A stretch of 45,915 bases of DNA from Candidatus Electrothrix aarhusensis (GCA_004028505.1 MTKO01000078.1:1-45915), one strand, 5' to 3'; shown: positions 6,973 to 15,980, numbered from the stretch's first letter. Numbers and translations are program-made. The notes: generated from the sequence alone by a model not told the origin.

Positions 6973-8274
6973 ATGAACAAGAACCAAGAATCCTTCATAC
7001 ATACCTTTTTCAAACTGGAATCATCCGCCGGCATAGTCCTGCTGCTTTCCGCTGTGCTTGCCTTTGTTTGTGCAAACACACCACTCCAATCCTACTATGC
7101 GCTCTTTCTTGATATTCCCGTAGAAATACGGATCGGCGATTTTGAAATCGCAAAGCCCCTCTTGCTCTGGATCAACGACGGCCTCATGGCCCTGTTCTTT
7201 TTTTTCATTACCCTTGAATTAAAAAAAGAAATTCTGGACGGCGAGCTTGCAGATAAACGCAATATTATCCTACCTGCTCTCGGGGCAATCGGGGGCATGA
7301 TTATTCCAGCTCTGATTTACGCCTTTTTTAATGCTACCGATCCCATAGCCATGAAGGGCTGGGCTGTGCCTGCGGTGACCAGTCTGCCGTTTTCGCTGGC
7401 AATTTTATCATTATTAGGGAATAGAGTGCCGACAGGAATCAAGGTGTTTCTCACCTCCCTGGCGATATTCACAGATATCGGCGCGATTATTCTTATAGGA
7501 CTACTGTACACGGCAAGTATTTCTGTGTTCTCCCTTGTTGTAGTCGCTTTGTGTATTTTTATTTTGGCTTGGTTGAACAAACGTAATCCGGAAGCAAAAA
7601 GCCCGTATATCCTGATGGGTATTGTGATGTGGGTGGCCATGTTGAAATCCGGAGTCCATGCGACCTTGGCCGGTGTTATTCTTGCGCTGTTTATTCCCAT
7701 GGTTTCCAAAGTGAATCCGAATTGCTCGCCGTTGAAAAGTATTGCAAATGATATGCATTGCGTTGTGGCGTTTTTTGTCCTACCGATTTTTGCCTTTACC
7801 AATGCAGGGATTAATTTTTCCGGCATTGGGCTGGACTATGTTCTTCACGATGTTCCACGGGGAATAGCCTTAGGGCTTTTTGTCGGAAAACAGATAGGTA
7901 TCTTCGGGATCTGTTGGCTTGCTGTTCAGTGTAAGCTGACTGAATTACCCAAGGGGATGTCCTGGAAGACCTTGTACGGTACCTCAGCGCTTGGCGGGAT
8001 CGGTTTTACAATGAGTCTTTTTGTGGGATCGCTTGCTTTTGAAGAAACAGGCGTTGATATAACCTTTGATGAGCGGCTCGGTATTATTCTGGGCTCAGTG
8101 GCTTCCGGCTTGGTCGGTTATATGGTGCTGCGTTCCTGCCTGCCCGCTGTGCAGATCACAGAGACTACAGCCTGCACCGCAGGCGGATCAACGGAGGAGA
8201 TGGAGGATATCGACACCTGTCGAACAGGTGTCGTTCGAGAGATGTCGATTAAGGAGAGATTTGGAGAGATCTGA
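6973..8274 (+). CDS. nhaA: NhaA-family Na+/H+ antiporter with altered acidic site
   Basis: A 433-residue polytopic inner-membrane protein of the NhaA family, colinear with the E. coli antiporter. It has the motifs INDGLMALFFFFITLELKKE near residues 67-86, GWAVPAV at 129-135, LGNRVPTGIK, and GIGFTMSLF near the end. NhaA exchanges Na+ or Li+ for H+ in cation and pH homeostasis. Two acidic residues central to E. coli NhaA are changed: the position of Asp133 is Ser137 (VTSLPF instead of TDIAF) and that of Asp163 is Thr167 (FTDIGA instead of IDDLGA). Asp164 (Asp168 here) and the TM10 lysine (GKQIGI) are kept. Ion selectivity or stoichiometry may therefore differ. About 50 hydrophilic residues follow the last helix. 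It is convergent with the adaptor gene. Confidence 0.9.
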   Translation: MNKNQESFIHTFFKLESSAGIVLLLSAVLAFVCANTPLQSYYALFLDIPVEIRIGDFEIAKPLLLWINDGLMALFFFFITLELKKEILDGELADKRNIILPALGAIGGMIIPALIYAFFNATDPIAMKGWAVPAVTSLPFSLAILSLLGNRVPTGIKVFLTSLAIFTDIGAIILIGLLYTASISVFSLVVVALCIFILAWLNKRNPEAKSPYILMGIVMWVAMLKSGVHATLAGVILALFIPMVSKVNPNCSPLKSIANDMHCVVAFFVLPIFAFTNAGINFSGIGLDYVLHDVPRGIALGLFVGKQIGIFGICWLAVQCKLTELPKGMSWKTLYGTSALGGIGFTMSLFVGSLAFEETGVDITFDERLGIILGSVASGLVGYMVLRSCLPAVQITETTACTAGGSTEEMEDIDTCRTGVVREMSIKERFGEI

Positions 8275-8279
8275 AAACA

Positions 8280-9433
8280 TCAGGGCATGAATTCGCTGAG
8301 ATCAGTGAGTTCTTTAACAACGCGGACTTTCTGGCCGTCTTCTATGCTGCGGTGCCCTTGGATGATGACTTTTTCTCCAAGGTTGAGTCCGCTCTGGATG
8401 AGGATTTGCCAGCCCTCGGTAAAACCGGTTTCCACCGGTCGTTTGTGGGCAATGCCATCCTCTGCCACATAGACAAACTGTTCGTCATTGCGGGAGATAA
8501 CTGTGTACAGAGGAATCGCGACAATGCCCTCTTTGCTCTGTTTAACGATATTTGCCTGGAGGAACATGCCCGGCAGGATTTTCTCCTCCGGGTTATTCAA
8601 CGCCAGTTCAAGCCGATAGGCATGGGCTAGCGTTTGCGGTGCCGGAGCCAGAAAATGCACCTGTGCCTGAAAACGGGCATTGTTCAGCGACCGAATTTCT
8701 ACACCGACCTGTTTAAGTTGCCGCACCGCGTTAACATCTGCCTCGGGGATAGCAACCACCGCTTTGACCCGGTCGATCTGAAGGATTTCAGCAATAGGTT
8801 GCGGCATCATCTGGTTGACCACCATCCCGATTTCACCATTCAGCTCACTGATAATTCCGGAGATGGGCGCGGTAATCCGACAGCGAGACAGTGCGAGCTC
8901 TGCGTTTTTCTGTGCAGCTTTGCTCTGGCGCATCTTGGATTGCTGCTCATCCAGGTTGGCCTGGGTGGAAATGCCTTTTTTACGGAGGGTTTTATTCCTG
9001 TCGTAATCAGCCTTGGCCAGAGCATAGGCAGCCTTGGCCGAGTCCAGGGCAATCCGGTAATCCTCGTTTTCAATCCGAGCGATAAGCTGGCCTTGTTGAA
9101 CATGATCACCTTCTTTGACAAAGAGCTCTTCAATGCTGCCGCCGATTTTTGACATCAACGCCAGCTTTGTCCAGGGCTCTATGAGGCCGGGCAGGCTGAT
9201 CTTATCTCGCAGTACCGCTGGTCTGAGCTCCAGAGTGACCACATTAGTCGGCGGATTTTCCACAGCAGTGGCGTTTTTCAGCTCCTCCTCGTGGGCTGCC
9301 TTTTGGTCAGTAACCCGCTGACCGATTATCAGGGCTGCACCAAGCAAAATAAGGATGAAGAGCAGGCCAGGTAGGTTCTTGAGGACAAACCAGACGATTT
9401 TCCCGCGCAGGTTTTCGGGTTAGGTGGGTTCAT
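8280..9433 (-). CDS. RND efflux periplasmic adaptor (HlyD/MFP family), frameshifted near start
   Basis: A membrane-fusion protein of about 380 residues. It has an N-terminal membrane anchor (KIVWFVLKNLPGLLFILILL), the first half of the biotinyl-lipoyl-like domain (SKIGGSIEELFVKEGDHVQQGQLIARI), an alpha-hairpin (DSAKAAYALAKADYDRNKTL), the returning lipoyl half (CRITAPISGIISEL), a beta-barrel and a membrane-proximal domain. Such adaptors link an RND pump to an outer-membrane channel. The main frame is open only from 9419 and has no good start there. An ATG at 9431-9433 overlaps the tetR stop (ATGA) but is one base out of frame. One extra base in the CCC or AAAA run just after it would join them. 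No pump gene follows; the next gene is convergent nhaA. Confidence 0.85.
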
Positions 9434-10074
9434 GGTCCGTTGTTCCGGTTTGCGGCATGTAACGGCATTTCTTGTGGGATGAGCCCGGTCAGGGCCTGCT
9501 CGATCATTAGCTCCAGGGACTCGCGAACATCTTCCTCTGTATGCAGGCGATCAGAGTACCAGGCTGAGAGTGCCATGAGGTACAGACCGTAGAAGTGTCC
9601 GCTTGTGATAATCAGCTCGATATCCTGGCGCAGCTGGCCTTTTTCCTGGCCTTCTTTGAATATTTTGACAAAAAGATTCAGGAAACGTTCCTCAATCATT
9701 CTCGATTTATCAATAGTGATCTCTTTGGGAAAGGTGAGTTCTCGGAGGAGCGTTCGTCCGAAATCCTTATTTTTGGTAACAAAACGAAATTCGCTCATGA
9801 GCACCAAAAGCATTTTTTCCGCCAAAGGGGCATCGGGGTCGAGTTTTTCTCGGATTTCTTTATGGATAAAGGTCAGTTCTTCTTCGCAGAAGGCCAGGAG
9901 GATTTCATTCTTTGAGGCAAAATAGGAGTAAATGGTTCCTTTCCCTATCCCCGCTGCCTTGGCCAAGGTGGAAACACTGGTGCTTTGATAGCCCCGTTCA
10001 CCGAAGAGATTGATTGCCGCTTCCATAATTGCGGCCCTGGTCGCCTTTTTTTTTTGTTCTCGTAATCCTGCCAT
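9430..10074 (-). CDS. TetR-family transcriptional regulator
   Basis: A 214-residue TetR-family repressor. The start at 10074 (MAGLREQKKKATRAAIMEAA) is chosen because the TetR helix-turn-helix begins there; the upstream open stretch does not look coded. The DNA-binding domain is complete: INLFGERGYQSTSVSTLAKAAGIGKGTIYSYFASKNEIL. The C-terminal ligand-binding domain is all-helical. It is directly upstream of, and overlaps by four bases, the efflux adaptor gene, so it probably controls that operon and senses a compound exported by the pump. A strong promoter on the same strand and several GGTC(G/A)AG repeats lie upstream. Confidence 0.92.
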   Translation of the reverse strand: MAGLREQKKKATRAAIMEAAINLFGERGYQSTSVSTLAKAAGIGKGTIYSYFASKNEILLAFCEEELTFIHKEIREKLDPDAPLAEKMLLVLMSEFRFVTKNKDFGRTLLRELTFPKEITIDKSRMIEERFLNLFVKIFKEGQEKGQLRQDIELIITSGHFYGLYLMALSAWYSDRLHTEEDVRESLELMIEQALTGLIPQEMPLHAANRNNGP

Positions 10075-10155
10075 GATTTTTTCTTGAGAAATTAAACTGC
10101 CCCGCCCTGAAGAGCAAAGTGTCAGCACGAACGCTTCGTGATAATTATTGACTTT

Positions 10156-10214
10156 GGTCGAGATTTTAAGCGCGGTCGAGAAAAAGGTCAAGGGAGAAAA
10201 TGACTGTGGTCAAG
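10156..10214 (-). promoter_or_regulatory. tetR promoter with GGTC(G/A)AG repeats
   Basis: On the minus strand TTGACC (10191-10186) and TAAAAT (10168-10163) are separated by 17 bases, a good promoter for tetR. On the plus strand GGTCGAG or GGTCAAG occurs at 10156, 10174, 10186 and 10208, around and within this promoter. They may be operator half-sites for the TetR protein; that is inference. Confidence 0.45.
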
Positions 10215-10349
10215 TTTTAGCAATTACGTTTTGGTGAGATTATATCCATCTTTAACGGAGCCTCTGTTTTTCAGCGATAACGTTCTTGGAAAGGGGGGCA
10301 AAGGGGATCATCTCGCTGTAAAGAATTCGGTGTGATTTGATAACATCCT

Positions 10350-10377
10350 TTGGATTTTTTTAAGAAACATGTATAAT
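10350..10377 (+). promoter_or_regulatory. Promoter of the RACo-like gene
   Basis: TTGGAT (10350-10355) and a perfect TATAAT (10372-10377) with a 16-base spacer lie about 70 bases upstream of the RACo-like start codon. The rest of the 10215-10449 gap shows no other gene. Confidence 0.5.
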
Positions 10378-10448
10378 TATAGGCATAGCATTTAGCTTAA
10401 GGGGAATTTTTTCTTAAAGAACAGGACGTACGCAACGGAGGCAACGTG

Positions 10449-12488
10449 ATGGGGGACAAGCGGCAGGAGTATACGGTCACCTTTCTTCCGACCGGGAGGA
10501 CAAGCAGGGTCCAGGCAGGGACAGAGCTGCTTCAAGCCGCGAGGAAGGCCGGGTTGCACGTCAATGCCTCCTGCGGCGGTGCCGGAGTCTGCGGCAAATG
10601 TCGAGTTGTTGTTGAGCAGGGAACGGTTCTTGGTGGTAAAAGTGAAAAGATATCAGCTGCGTTCTATGAGCAGGGATATCGGCAGGCCTGTAGTGCGCAG
10701 ATCTGCGAAGATGTCAGTGTACGTATTCCGGAGGAAAGCAGTCGGCGTAAGGGAGGGTTGGGTACGATGGTTCCCAAGCGGCATCAAGCCCGTAGGCATA
10801 TCTTTGACATAGAAGAGCTTAAACAGGAAGGAGGCTGGTCACCCTCTGTTGAAAAGGTATGTATTGAACTTACCACACCGGCTGGCCACGATAATCGGGC
10901 AGATGCCGGTCGCCTGTTGCAAGGGTTGTCTGGCCAGTATAACAGAAAGTGTGAGCTCAAGAGCCTGGTGTTCCTCCGGAAGTTGGGCAAGGCTTTGCGG
11001 CAGGACAGTTTTCAGGCCACAGCCACTCTGGAGGTACCGGTCAATCTAGCGGCACGATATCGACTACTGGATATTCAACCGGGCTATCAATGCCATCGGA
11101 ATTTTGGATTGGCTTTTGATATCGGGACAACAACCGTCTACGGGGTACTCATTGATCTTGAGACAGGAAAATTTCTTGCCGAGGCCTCCTGCTATAATCC
11201 CCAGATGAGTTACGGCGAAGACGTGATCTCTAGGATTATTCATGCTGAAAAGCCGAAAGGGCTTGATGTGATGCAGAATTTGGTGACCGAGGCCATGAAT
11301 CAACTCATCACGGAGATGTTGGCTAAGGCTCAGCCTGAAACTCAGGCTGAAACTCAGACTAAGGCCGCCTTGTCAAATAGGTTGTCAGGTAGGATGCTGG
11401 ATCGATTGGATCAACCCCCAGTGGCGCGGGATGAAATCAACTCCGTCTCCATTGCCGGTAATACTACCATGACCCATCTGCTCCTGCACTTGGATCCGAG
11501 CAGTATCCGTCGTGCCCCTTATGTCCCGACCAGTACCTTTTTTCCTTCTTTTCGGGCTCGGGAGATAAATCTTGATCTCTCAGACACCTGCGCTTCCTTG
11601 GTCTATCCGGCTATTTCTAGCTATGTGGGTGGAGATATCGTGGCTGGGGTCATGGCCTCGGGTATGTACAGCTCAAAGCAGCTGACCTTATTTATTGATG
11701 TAGGGACCAATGCGGAGATTGTCATTGGTAACCGAGATTGGTTGGCCTGCGCAGCCTGTTCTGCTGGTCCGGCATTTGAGGGTGGTGGCATTACCCACGG
11801 AATTCGGGCCGTAGAAGGGGCGATCAGCGATTTCAGCCTGAATCCGGAAACTCTGGAGCCGATGAATATCACAGAGGGAGGCAAGGCCCCCATAGGGATA
11901 TGCGGTTCTGGTCTGCTCATTATCGTGGCGACCCTGTTTGAGCACGGTGTCCTTAATCAGAGCGGTAAGTTCAATCCGCTGGATCATCCTCGTATCCGCG
12001 AAGGACGAAGTGGGCAAGAGTATGTCCTTGCCTGGCAGGACGAGTGCGCTGCGGATCATGATATCGTGATCAACGAAGTAGATATTGAGAATTTTATTCG
12101 GGCCAAAGGGGCTATTTTTGCCGGGATCACCACGGTGCTTCAGCAGGTCGGTTTGCAGGTGAGTGATCTGGAGCGGATCATTCTTGCTGGTGGCTTTGGC
12201 TCCTATATCGACCTGGACAGCGCAATGAGTGTGGGCCTGCTTCCAGAAGTCGACCCGGAGAAGATTCTCTATCTTGGGAATGGTTCCTTGACTGGAAGTT
12301 GGATGTGTGAACTCTCCAATCATATTCGCCGAGATGTTGTTGAGGTAGTTCGTAAAATGACGAGTTTTGAACTCTCAGAAGTTCCTGGTTTCAAAGATCA
12401 GTATATGGCCTCTATGTTTTTGCCCCATACAGATCTTGGCTTGTTTCCCGGTATTGCACAGCGCGTAAAAAAAAATAAAAAGGAGTGA
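10449..12488 (+). CDS. RACo-like corrinoid activation protein (2Fe-2S / ASKHA)
   Basis: A 679-residue protein. The ATG at 10449 is preferred over the adjoining GTG because of its distance from GGAGG at 10437-10441. The N-terminus is a plant-type [2Fe-2S] ferredoxin domain with cysteines 42, 48, 51 and 81 (CGGAGVCGKC, then YRQACSA). The C-terminal two thirds is the DUF4445/ASKHA region, with FDIGTTTVYGVLIDLETG, IAGNTTMTHLLL, and a later ILAGGFGSYIDLDSA. Proteins of this build (RACo, RamA relatives) reductively reactivate the oxidised cobalt of corrinoid proteins in methyl transfer, using ATP. No corrinoid protein or methyltransferase is in the window. It precedes a rubredoxin/glutamate-synthase-like gene, a possible redox partner. 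Confidence 0.88.
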   Translation: MGDKRQEYTVTFLPTGRTSRVQAGTELLQAARKAGLHVNASCGGAGVCGKCRVVVEQGTVLGGKSEKISAAFYEQGYRQACSAQICEDVSVRIPEESSRRKGGLGTMVPKRHQARRHIFDIEELKQEGGWSPSVEKVCIELTTPAGHDNRADAGRLLQGLSGQYNRKCELKSLVFLRKLGKALRQDSFQATATLEVPVNLAARYRLLDIQPGYQCHRNFGLAFDIGTTTVYGVLIDLETGKFLAEASCYNPQMSYGEDVISRIIHAEKPKGLDVMQNLVTEAMNQLITEMLAKAQPETQAETQTKAALSNRLSGRMLDRLDQPPVARDEINSVSIAGNTTMTHLLLHLDPSSIRRAPYVPTSTFFPSFRAREINLDLSDTCASLVYPAISSYVGGDIVAGVMASGMYSSKQLTLFIDVGTNAEIVIGNRDWLACAACSAGPAFEGGGITHGIRAVEGAISDFSLNPETLEPMNITEGGKAPIGICGSGLLIIVATLFEHGVLNQSGKFNPLDHPRIREGRSGQEYVLAWQDECAADHDIVINEVDIENFIRAKGAIFAGITTVLQQVGLQVSDLERIILAGGFGSYIDLDSAMSVGLLPEVDPEKILYLGNGSLTGSWMCELSNHIRRDVVEVVRKMTSFELSEVPGFKDQYMASMFLPHTDLGLFPGIAQRVKKNKKE

Positions 12489-12492
12489 GGCA

Positions 12493-12552
12493 ATGCGTGT
12501 ACATTTTCCGTTGATATTTTTTGTCTTGATCAACGTTGGAGGATGTTCCTGA
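12493..12552 (+). CDS. Possible 19-residue hydrophobic leader peptide
   Basis: An ATG at 12493 follows GGAGTGAGG at good spacing and opens a 19-codon frame, MRVHFPLIFFVLINVGGCS. Its TGA overlaps the next gene's ATG (TGATG), and the GGAGG of the next gene lies inside it. This is the usual geometry of translational coupling. The peptide is hydrophobic and ends in a lipobox-like VGGC. It may be a coupling leader or a very small membrane peptide; it could also be chance. Confidence 0.4.
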   Translation: MRVHFPLIFFVLINVGGCS

Positions 12553-13886
12553 TGAAAACTTATCGTTGCTCAGTCTGCGGTTATCTCCATTCAGGAAGCC
12601 TTGATTTTCATTTTTGTCCGATTTGCAATACCACAGCGAATTTGTTTATGGACTATACAACAGCTGACCGAGATAAGTCCGGGAATTGGGATATCAGCAC
12701 AGTACGAATGATTAAGGAGATGGCAGAGACAGGAGAACCGTTTCGCGAAGGCAAGGGGACATCAAGGAATTTTCTGAATATGGATAACCTTATTTTTCGT
12801 CCTGCCATGATTGCCAAGTTGCCGCTCTCTGAGACGATTGAGGTGACCACTGAGCTTGTGCTTGGAAAGGCAGCTCAACAACCTATTATTCTTAAAACTC
12901 CAATTCTCAATGCTGCGATGTCGTACGGGGCATTAAGCAAAGAGGCAAAGATGGCCCTAGCCTTGGCCTCTTCCCGAGCAGGAACCATCGCTAATACCGG
13001 AGAAGGAGGAATGTTGGATGAGGAGCGGGAGCTTGCCCAATATCTTACTTTGCAGTATGCTCCGGGCCGTTTTGGGATTACACCGGAGCGGCTAGTGTTG
13101 GCGGATATGGTAGAAATAAAGCTTGCTCAGGGGGCTCATCCAGGGACAGGGGCGCGGTTATCCGCAGCAAACGTCAGTGTTGATATTGCTGCTGTTCGGA
13201 GAATTCCCATAGGGGAGGCTGTGAGTTCACCAGCAGTCCATGCGGATATACGGAGCGGCGGGGAATTATCTGCGAAGATTTTTGAACTCCGTGAGCTTAC
13301 CCGGGGAAAGCCCATTGCGGTAAAAATAGCCGGGGGACATCTGGAGGATGACCTGAAGGCTATTTTTAAGCAGGAATATATTCCCGATGTATTGGTTATT
13401 GACGGCGGTGAAGGCGGGACTGGTGGGGCCTCTGTTACCATGAAGGATCATGTCGGCTTGCCGTTGATCTATGCCTTGCCCAGGGTTGCCGATTTTCTTC
13501 GGCGGGAGGAGCTTTTTCATCGGGTGACCCTGATTGCGGCAGGTGGTATCCGCCATGCCGGAGATGTTGCCAAGGCCCTTGCTTTAGGGGCGGAAGGCGT
13601 CTACATGGGCGGGGCGTTAAAGATTGCTTTAGGCTGTACCTATCTCCGTCAATGTCATCTCGGTAATTGCCCGCATGGGATTGCAACTCAGGATAAAAAA
13701 CTGCGTAAGCGGCTTGATGTGGAGTTGGGGGCAAATCGCATTGTCCAGTTTATTACGGCCACGACCGAGGATGTAAAATCCGTTGCCCGCAGCTGTGGTA
13801 GAGATTCTGTCCATGACCTTGATCGAACGGATTTGGCGGCCCTCGATTCTGAGCTGGCGCGAATTACCGGTGTTGATTTAGCCTAA
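12552..13886 (+). CDS. Rubredoxin-like/glutamate-synthase-like FMN protein
   Basis: A 444-residue protein starting MKTYRCSVCGYLH; the ATG at 12552 has GGAGG eight bases upstream, whereas the ATG at 12543 would overlap that site. Residues 1-30 are a rubredoxin-like metal knuckle (CSVCGY...FCPICN). The rest is the FMN-binding (alpha/beta)8 barrel of the glutamate synthase large-subunit family, with NAAMSYGALSKEAK, NTGEGGM, VLVIDGGEGGTGGA and AAGGIRHAGDVAKAL. The cysteine cluster CTYLRQCHLGNCPHGIAT is the family's 3Fe-4S site. There is no amidotransferase domain, so ammonia-dependent or entirely different redox chemistry is likely. It probably forms an operon with the upstream RACo-like gene. 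Confidence 0.85.
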   Translation: MKTYRCSVCGYLHSGSLDFHFCPICNTTANLFMDYTTADRDKSGNWDISTVRMIKEMAETGEPFREGKGTSRNFLNMDNLIFRPAMIAKLPLSETIEVTTELVLGKAAQQPIILKTPILNAAMSYGALSKEAKMALALASSRAGTIANTGEGGMLDEERELAQYLTLQYAPGRFGITPERLVLADMVEIKLAQGAHPGTGARLSAANVSVDIAAVRRIPIGEAVSSPAVHADIRSGGELSAKIFELRELTRGKPIAVKIAGGHLEDDLKAIFKQEYIPDVLVIDGGEGGTGGASVTMKDHVGLPLIYALPRVADFLRREELFHRVTLIAAGGIRHAGDVAKALALGAEGVYMGGALKIALGCTYLRQCHLGNCPHGIATQDKKLRKRLDVELGANRIVQFITATTEDVKSVARSCGRDSVHDLDRTDLAALDSELARITGVDLA

Positions 13887-13969
13887 CTTTACAGGATAAA
13901 ACAAAAAATACGGGGTATGTTTTACATATTGAAATCCTGATTCGGGTAACCTGACTGACGCACATTTTT

Positions 13970-14535
13970 ATGCTTTCTCAATTCTCTTCCATGCTCGTGG
14001 CCTTGTTACTGGTTATTGCCGGTGCCACTCTCCTTGTGATGATTGAAATGACCGAAAAAAAAGGGATTCGTCGGATCTTCGGCTATCTCCTTTTTTTCTT
14101 TTTGCGCTGGTTGTGGCTCTTCTGCTTGCCTTATCCTCATTAAGCTGTTTCTCATAAAGCCGCATGTTCAATTTTTTTTAGTTTGATTTTAATAGGAACG
14201 TTACTATTTGGTTTCATTTTCGTCTTGATCGGCGTTACAATAGGATCTATATCTTTCATCCATCAGGACTTCGCTCTGCCTCTGAGGTGAAATGCGATGA
14301 GCACCTCGAAGTATTCGCCAGATCAGAGTCTTATGCGGATAAAATACAGCAAGTGTCAGGGTGTTTCGGGTGAAAAAATCCACAGCAATGGAAAGAACGT
14401 ATTAAGAGTATGAAGATTATTCGTGCGTCAAATTCGGCAAATTCGCTGGATTCGCCGGATCGTAACCGTATGTGGATGAGTCGAGACCGTTCTGGCAAAT
14501 TGCTTGAGCAGATCAAAAAGGAAAGAACAAGGTAG
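13970..14535 (+). pseudogene. Decayed paralogue of the tetrahaem membrane cytochrome
   Basis: From the ATG at 13970 the frame reads MLSQFSSMLVALLLVIAG, closely matching the start of the intact cytochrome gene at 14541 (MHPHFSSMLATLLVVIGG), then stops after about 57 codons. Beyond it, in other frames, the fourth-helix region (FGFIFVLIGVTIGSISF) and a haem-site remnant (KYSKCQ for KCSKCH) can be followed. The end resembles the last repeat (QWKERIKSM). The gene has several frameshifts, internal deletions and a lost haem motif, so it is a true pseudogene and not a sequencing artefact. Confidence 0.8.
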
Positions 14536-14540
14536 GTGTT

Positions 14541-15935
14541 ATGCATCCCCATTTTTCATCAATGTTAGCAACGCTGTTGGTTGTTATCGGCGGAGTAACC
14601 GTCCTTATCATGCTGGAAATGACCGGAAAGGTCAAGGACAGTCCCAGAAGAAAAGGCTGGATACTTCTACACCGCATCCTCGGATATCTGTTTCTTGTTC
14701 TTTTCGCCGCTATGCTGGTCTTCATGGTGATTAAGGCAGGTGGTTTTCAGGAGGAACTCCCGGCTCGGGCAATGATTCATATTATCTTGGCATTGCTTCT
14801 TGTCCCACTGATTATGATTAAGGTCGTTATAGCCAGAAGACATGCCCAGCTCAGCACGAAACTCATTATGCTGGGTTTGGCTATCTTCGGACTTTCATTT
14901 GGCTTGACCGGTATAACGGCTGGCTATTATGCACTTCATCGCTCTGATTATAAATATGCAGTTTTGTCCGATGTGGATGATGAGATCCTGAACGTGGAAA
15001 TAGGGCAGAAAATCACCAACAGAAAATGCAGCAAATGCCATAGCCTTGAGCGGGTATACCAAAGTTATAAATCTGATGTCGCCTGGACCCATACCATTCA
15101 TAAAATGGCAGAACTGGATTACCCCAATATAACGAATTTTGATGTGAAACAGATTGTCGGTTATTTGGTGCAGCAGCAGCAAAAAAGGCAGGGTGAGGAA
15201 AAAGACAAGCTCCGCATGGAAATTGGGCGCAGTTTAGTCAGTCTGAAATGCAGTATCTGTCATAATCTGGACAGAATTTTTGGGGCGAAAAAAAGTCGAC
15301 AGGAATGGACTGAGACCGTCAGCAGAATGACTGAAACCAATGGAGCTGCTGATTTTCTTTCTGACCAGGAAGCCGAAGATATTGTTTATTTTTTAACTCA
15401 TATTAGACAAAATGGGCAGGTCGAAAACCCGCCTGAGAAAAAAGTTATCTCAGAGCCTTCAGATAGGATTAAGGCCCTTGTTGCCCTCAAGTGCAGTGCC
15501 GGATGTCATGCCTTGGACAGAGTTTTGCGGGTGCATAAGAATGAAAAGCAGTGGCTTGAAACAGTAAACAGTATGGTGGAGATAACAGGCAATCCGAATT
15601 TTTTGACTCCACAGGAGAAGAAAGAGATAGTTCATTTTCTCAGTACCCGTAAACTGACTAAAAGTAGCGAGCAGGGAGGACTTAACTTTGATGATTCAGA
15701 AAGCATCCATCCCTTACTTGATAATAAATGCAATGTCTGTCATGATTTGGCGCGAATCCAACGGGTAGAGAGGAATAAAGAGGAGTGGACAAGTATTGTC
15801 AACAGCATGGTGGAGAGCACCGGTGATCCTAATTATCTTTCTTTACAGGAAAAAGAGAAGATCATTAATATTATAAGCACATGGGGCACGCAGGAGAGAA
15901 AAGAAGGGGAACCGAAAGTAGAAAAGGAAGAATAA
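14541..15935 (+). CDS. Membrane-anchored tetrahaem c-type cytochrome with repeat units
   Basis: A 464-residue protein. Residues 1-135 contain four membrane helices with several histidines near their ends (His44, His80, His101). After that come four similar units of about 75-80 residues, each with a c-type haem site and a conserved pattern (haem site, L.R....W...V..M, then a helix ending FL). The haem sites are CSKCH (163), CSICH (237), CSAGCH (318) and CNVCH (397). The third has three residues between the cysteines instead of two. The domain arrangement suggests an inner-membrane quinol-linked protein passing electrons to a periplasmic haem chain. The family was not recognised by name. A decayed paralogue lies immediately upstream, so the pair arose by tandem duplication. 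Confidence 0.8.
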   Translation: MHPHFSSMLATLLVVIGGVTVLIMLEMTGKVKDSPRRKGWILLHRILGYLFLVLFAAMLVFMVIKAGGFQEELPARAMIHIILALLLVPLIMIKVVIARRHAQLSTKLIMLGLAIFGLSFGLTGITAGYYALHRSDYKYAVLSDVDDEILNVEIGQKITNRKCSKCHSLERVYQSYKSDVAWTHTIHKMAELDYPNITNFDVKQIVGYLVQQQQKRQGEEKDKLRMEIGRSLVSLKCSICHNLDRIFGAKKSRQEWTETVSRMTETNGAADFLSDQEAEDIVYFLTHIRQNGQVENPPEKKVISEPSDRIKALVALKCSAGCHALDRVLRVHKNEKQWLETVNSMVEITGNPNFLTPQEKKEIVHFLSTRKLTKSSEQGGLNFDDSESIHPLLDNKCNVCHDLARIQRVERNKEEWTSIVNSMVESTGDPNYLSLQEKEKIINIISTWGTQERKEGEPKVEKEE

Positions 15936-15980
15936 AAGTAAGATAAGGTAAGGGATGGAATGAGTCGAGGAGCCTTCCTG

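Noticed and set aside
6811..7002. 63-codon minus-strand frame upstream of nhaA
   Set aside because: Overlaps the nhaA start, no recognisable domain or ribosome binding site; lies in repeat-derived DNA.
11688..12323. 211-codon minus-strand frame
   Set aside because: Antisense to the RACo-like gene with complete ASKHA motifs.
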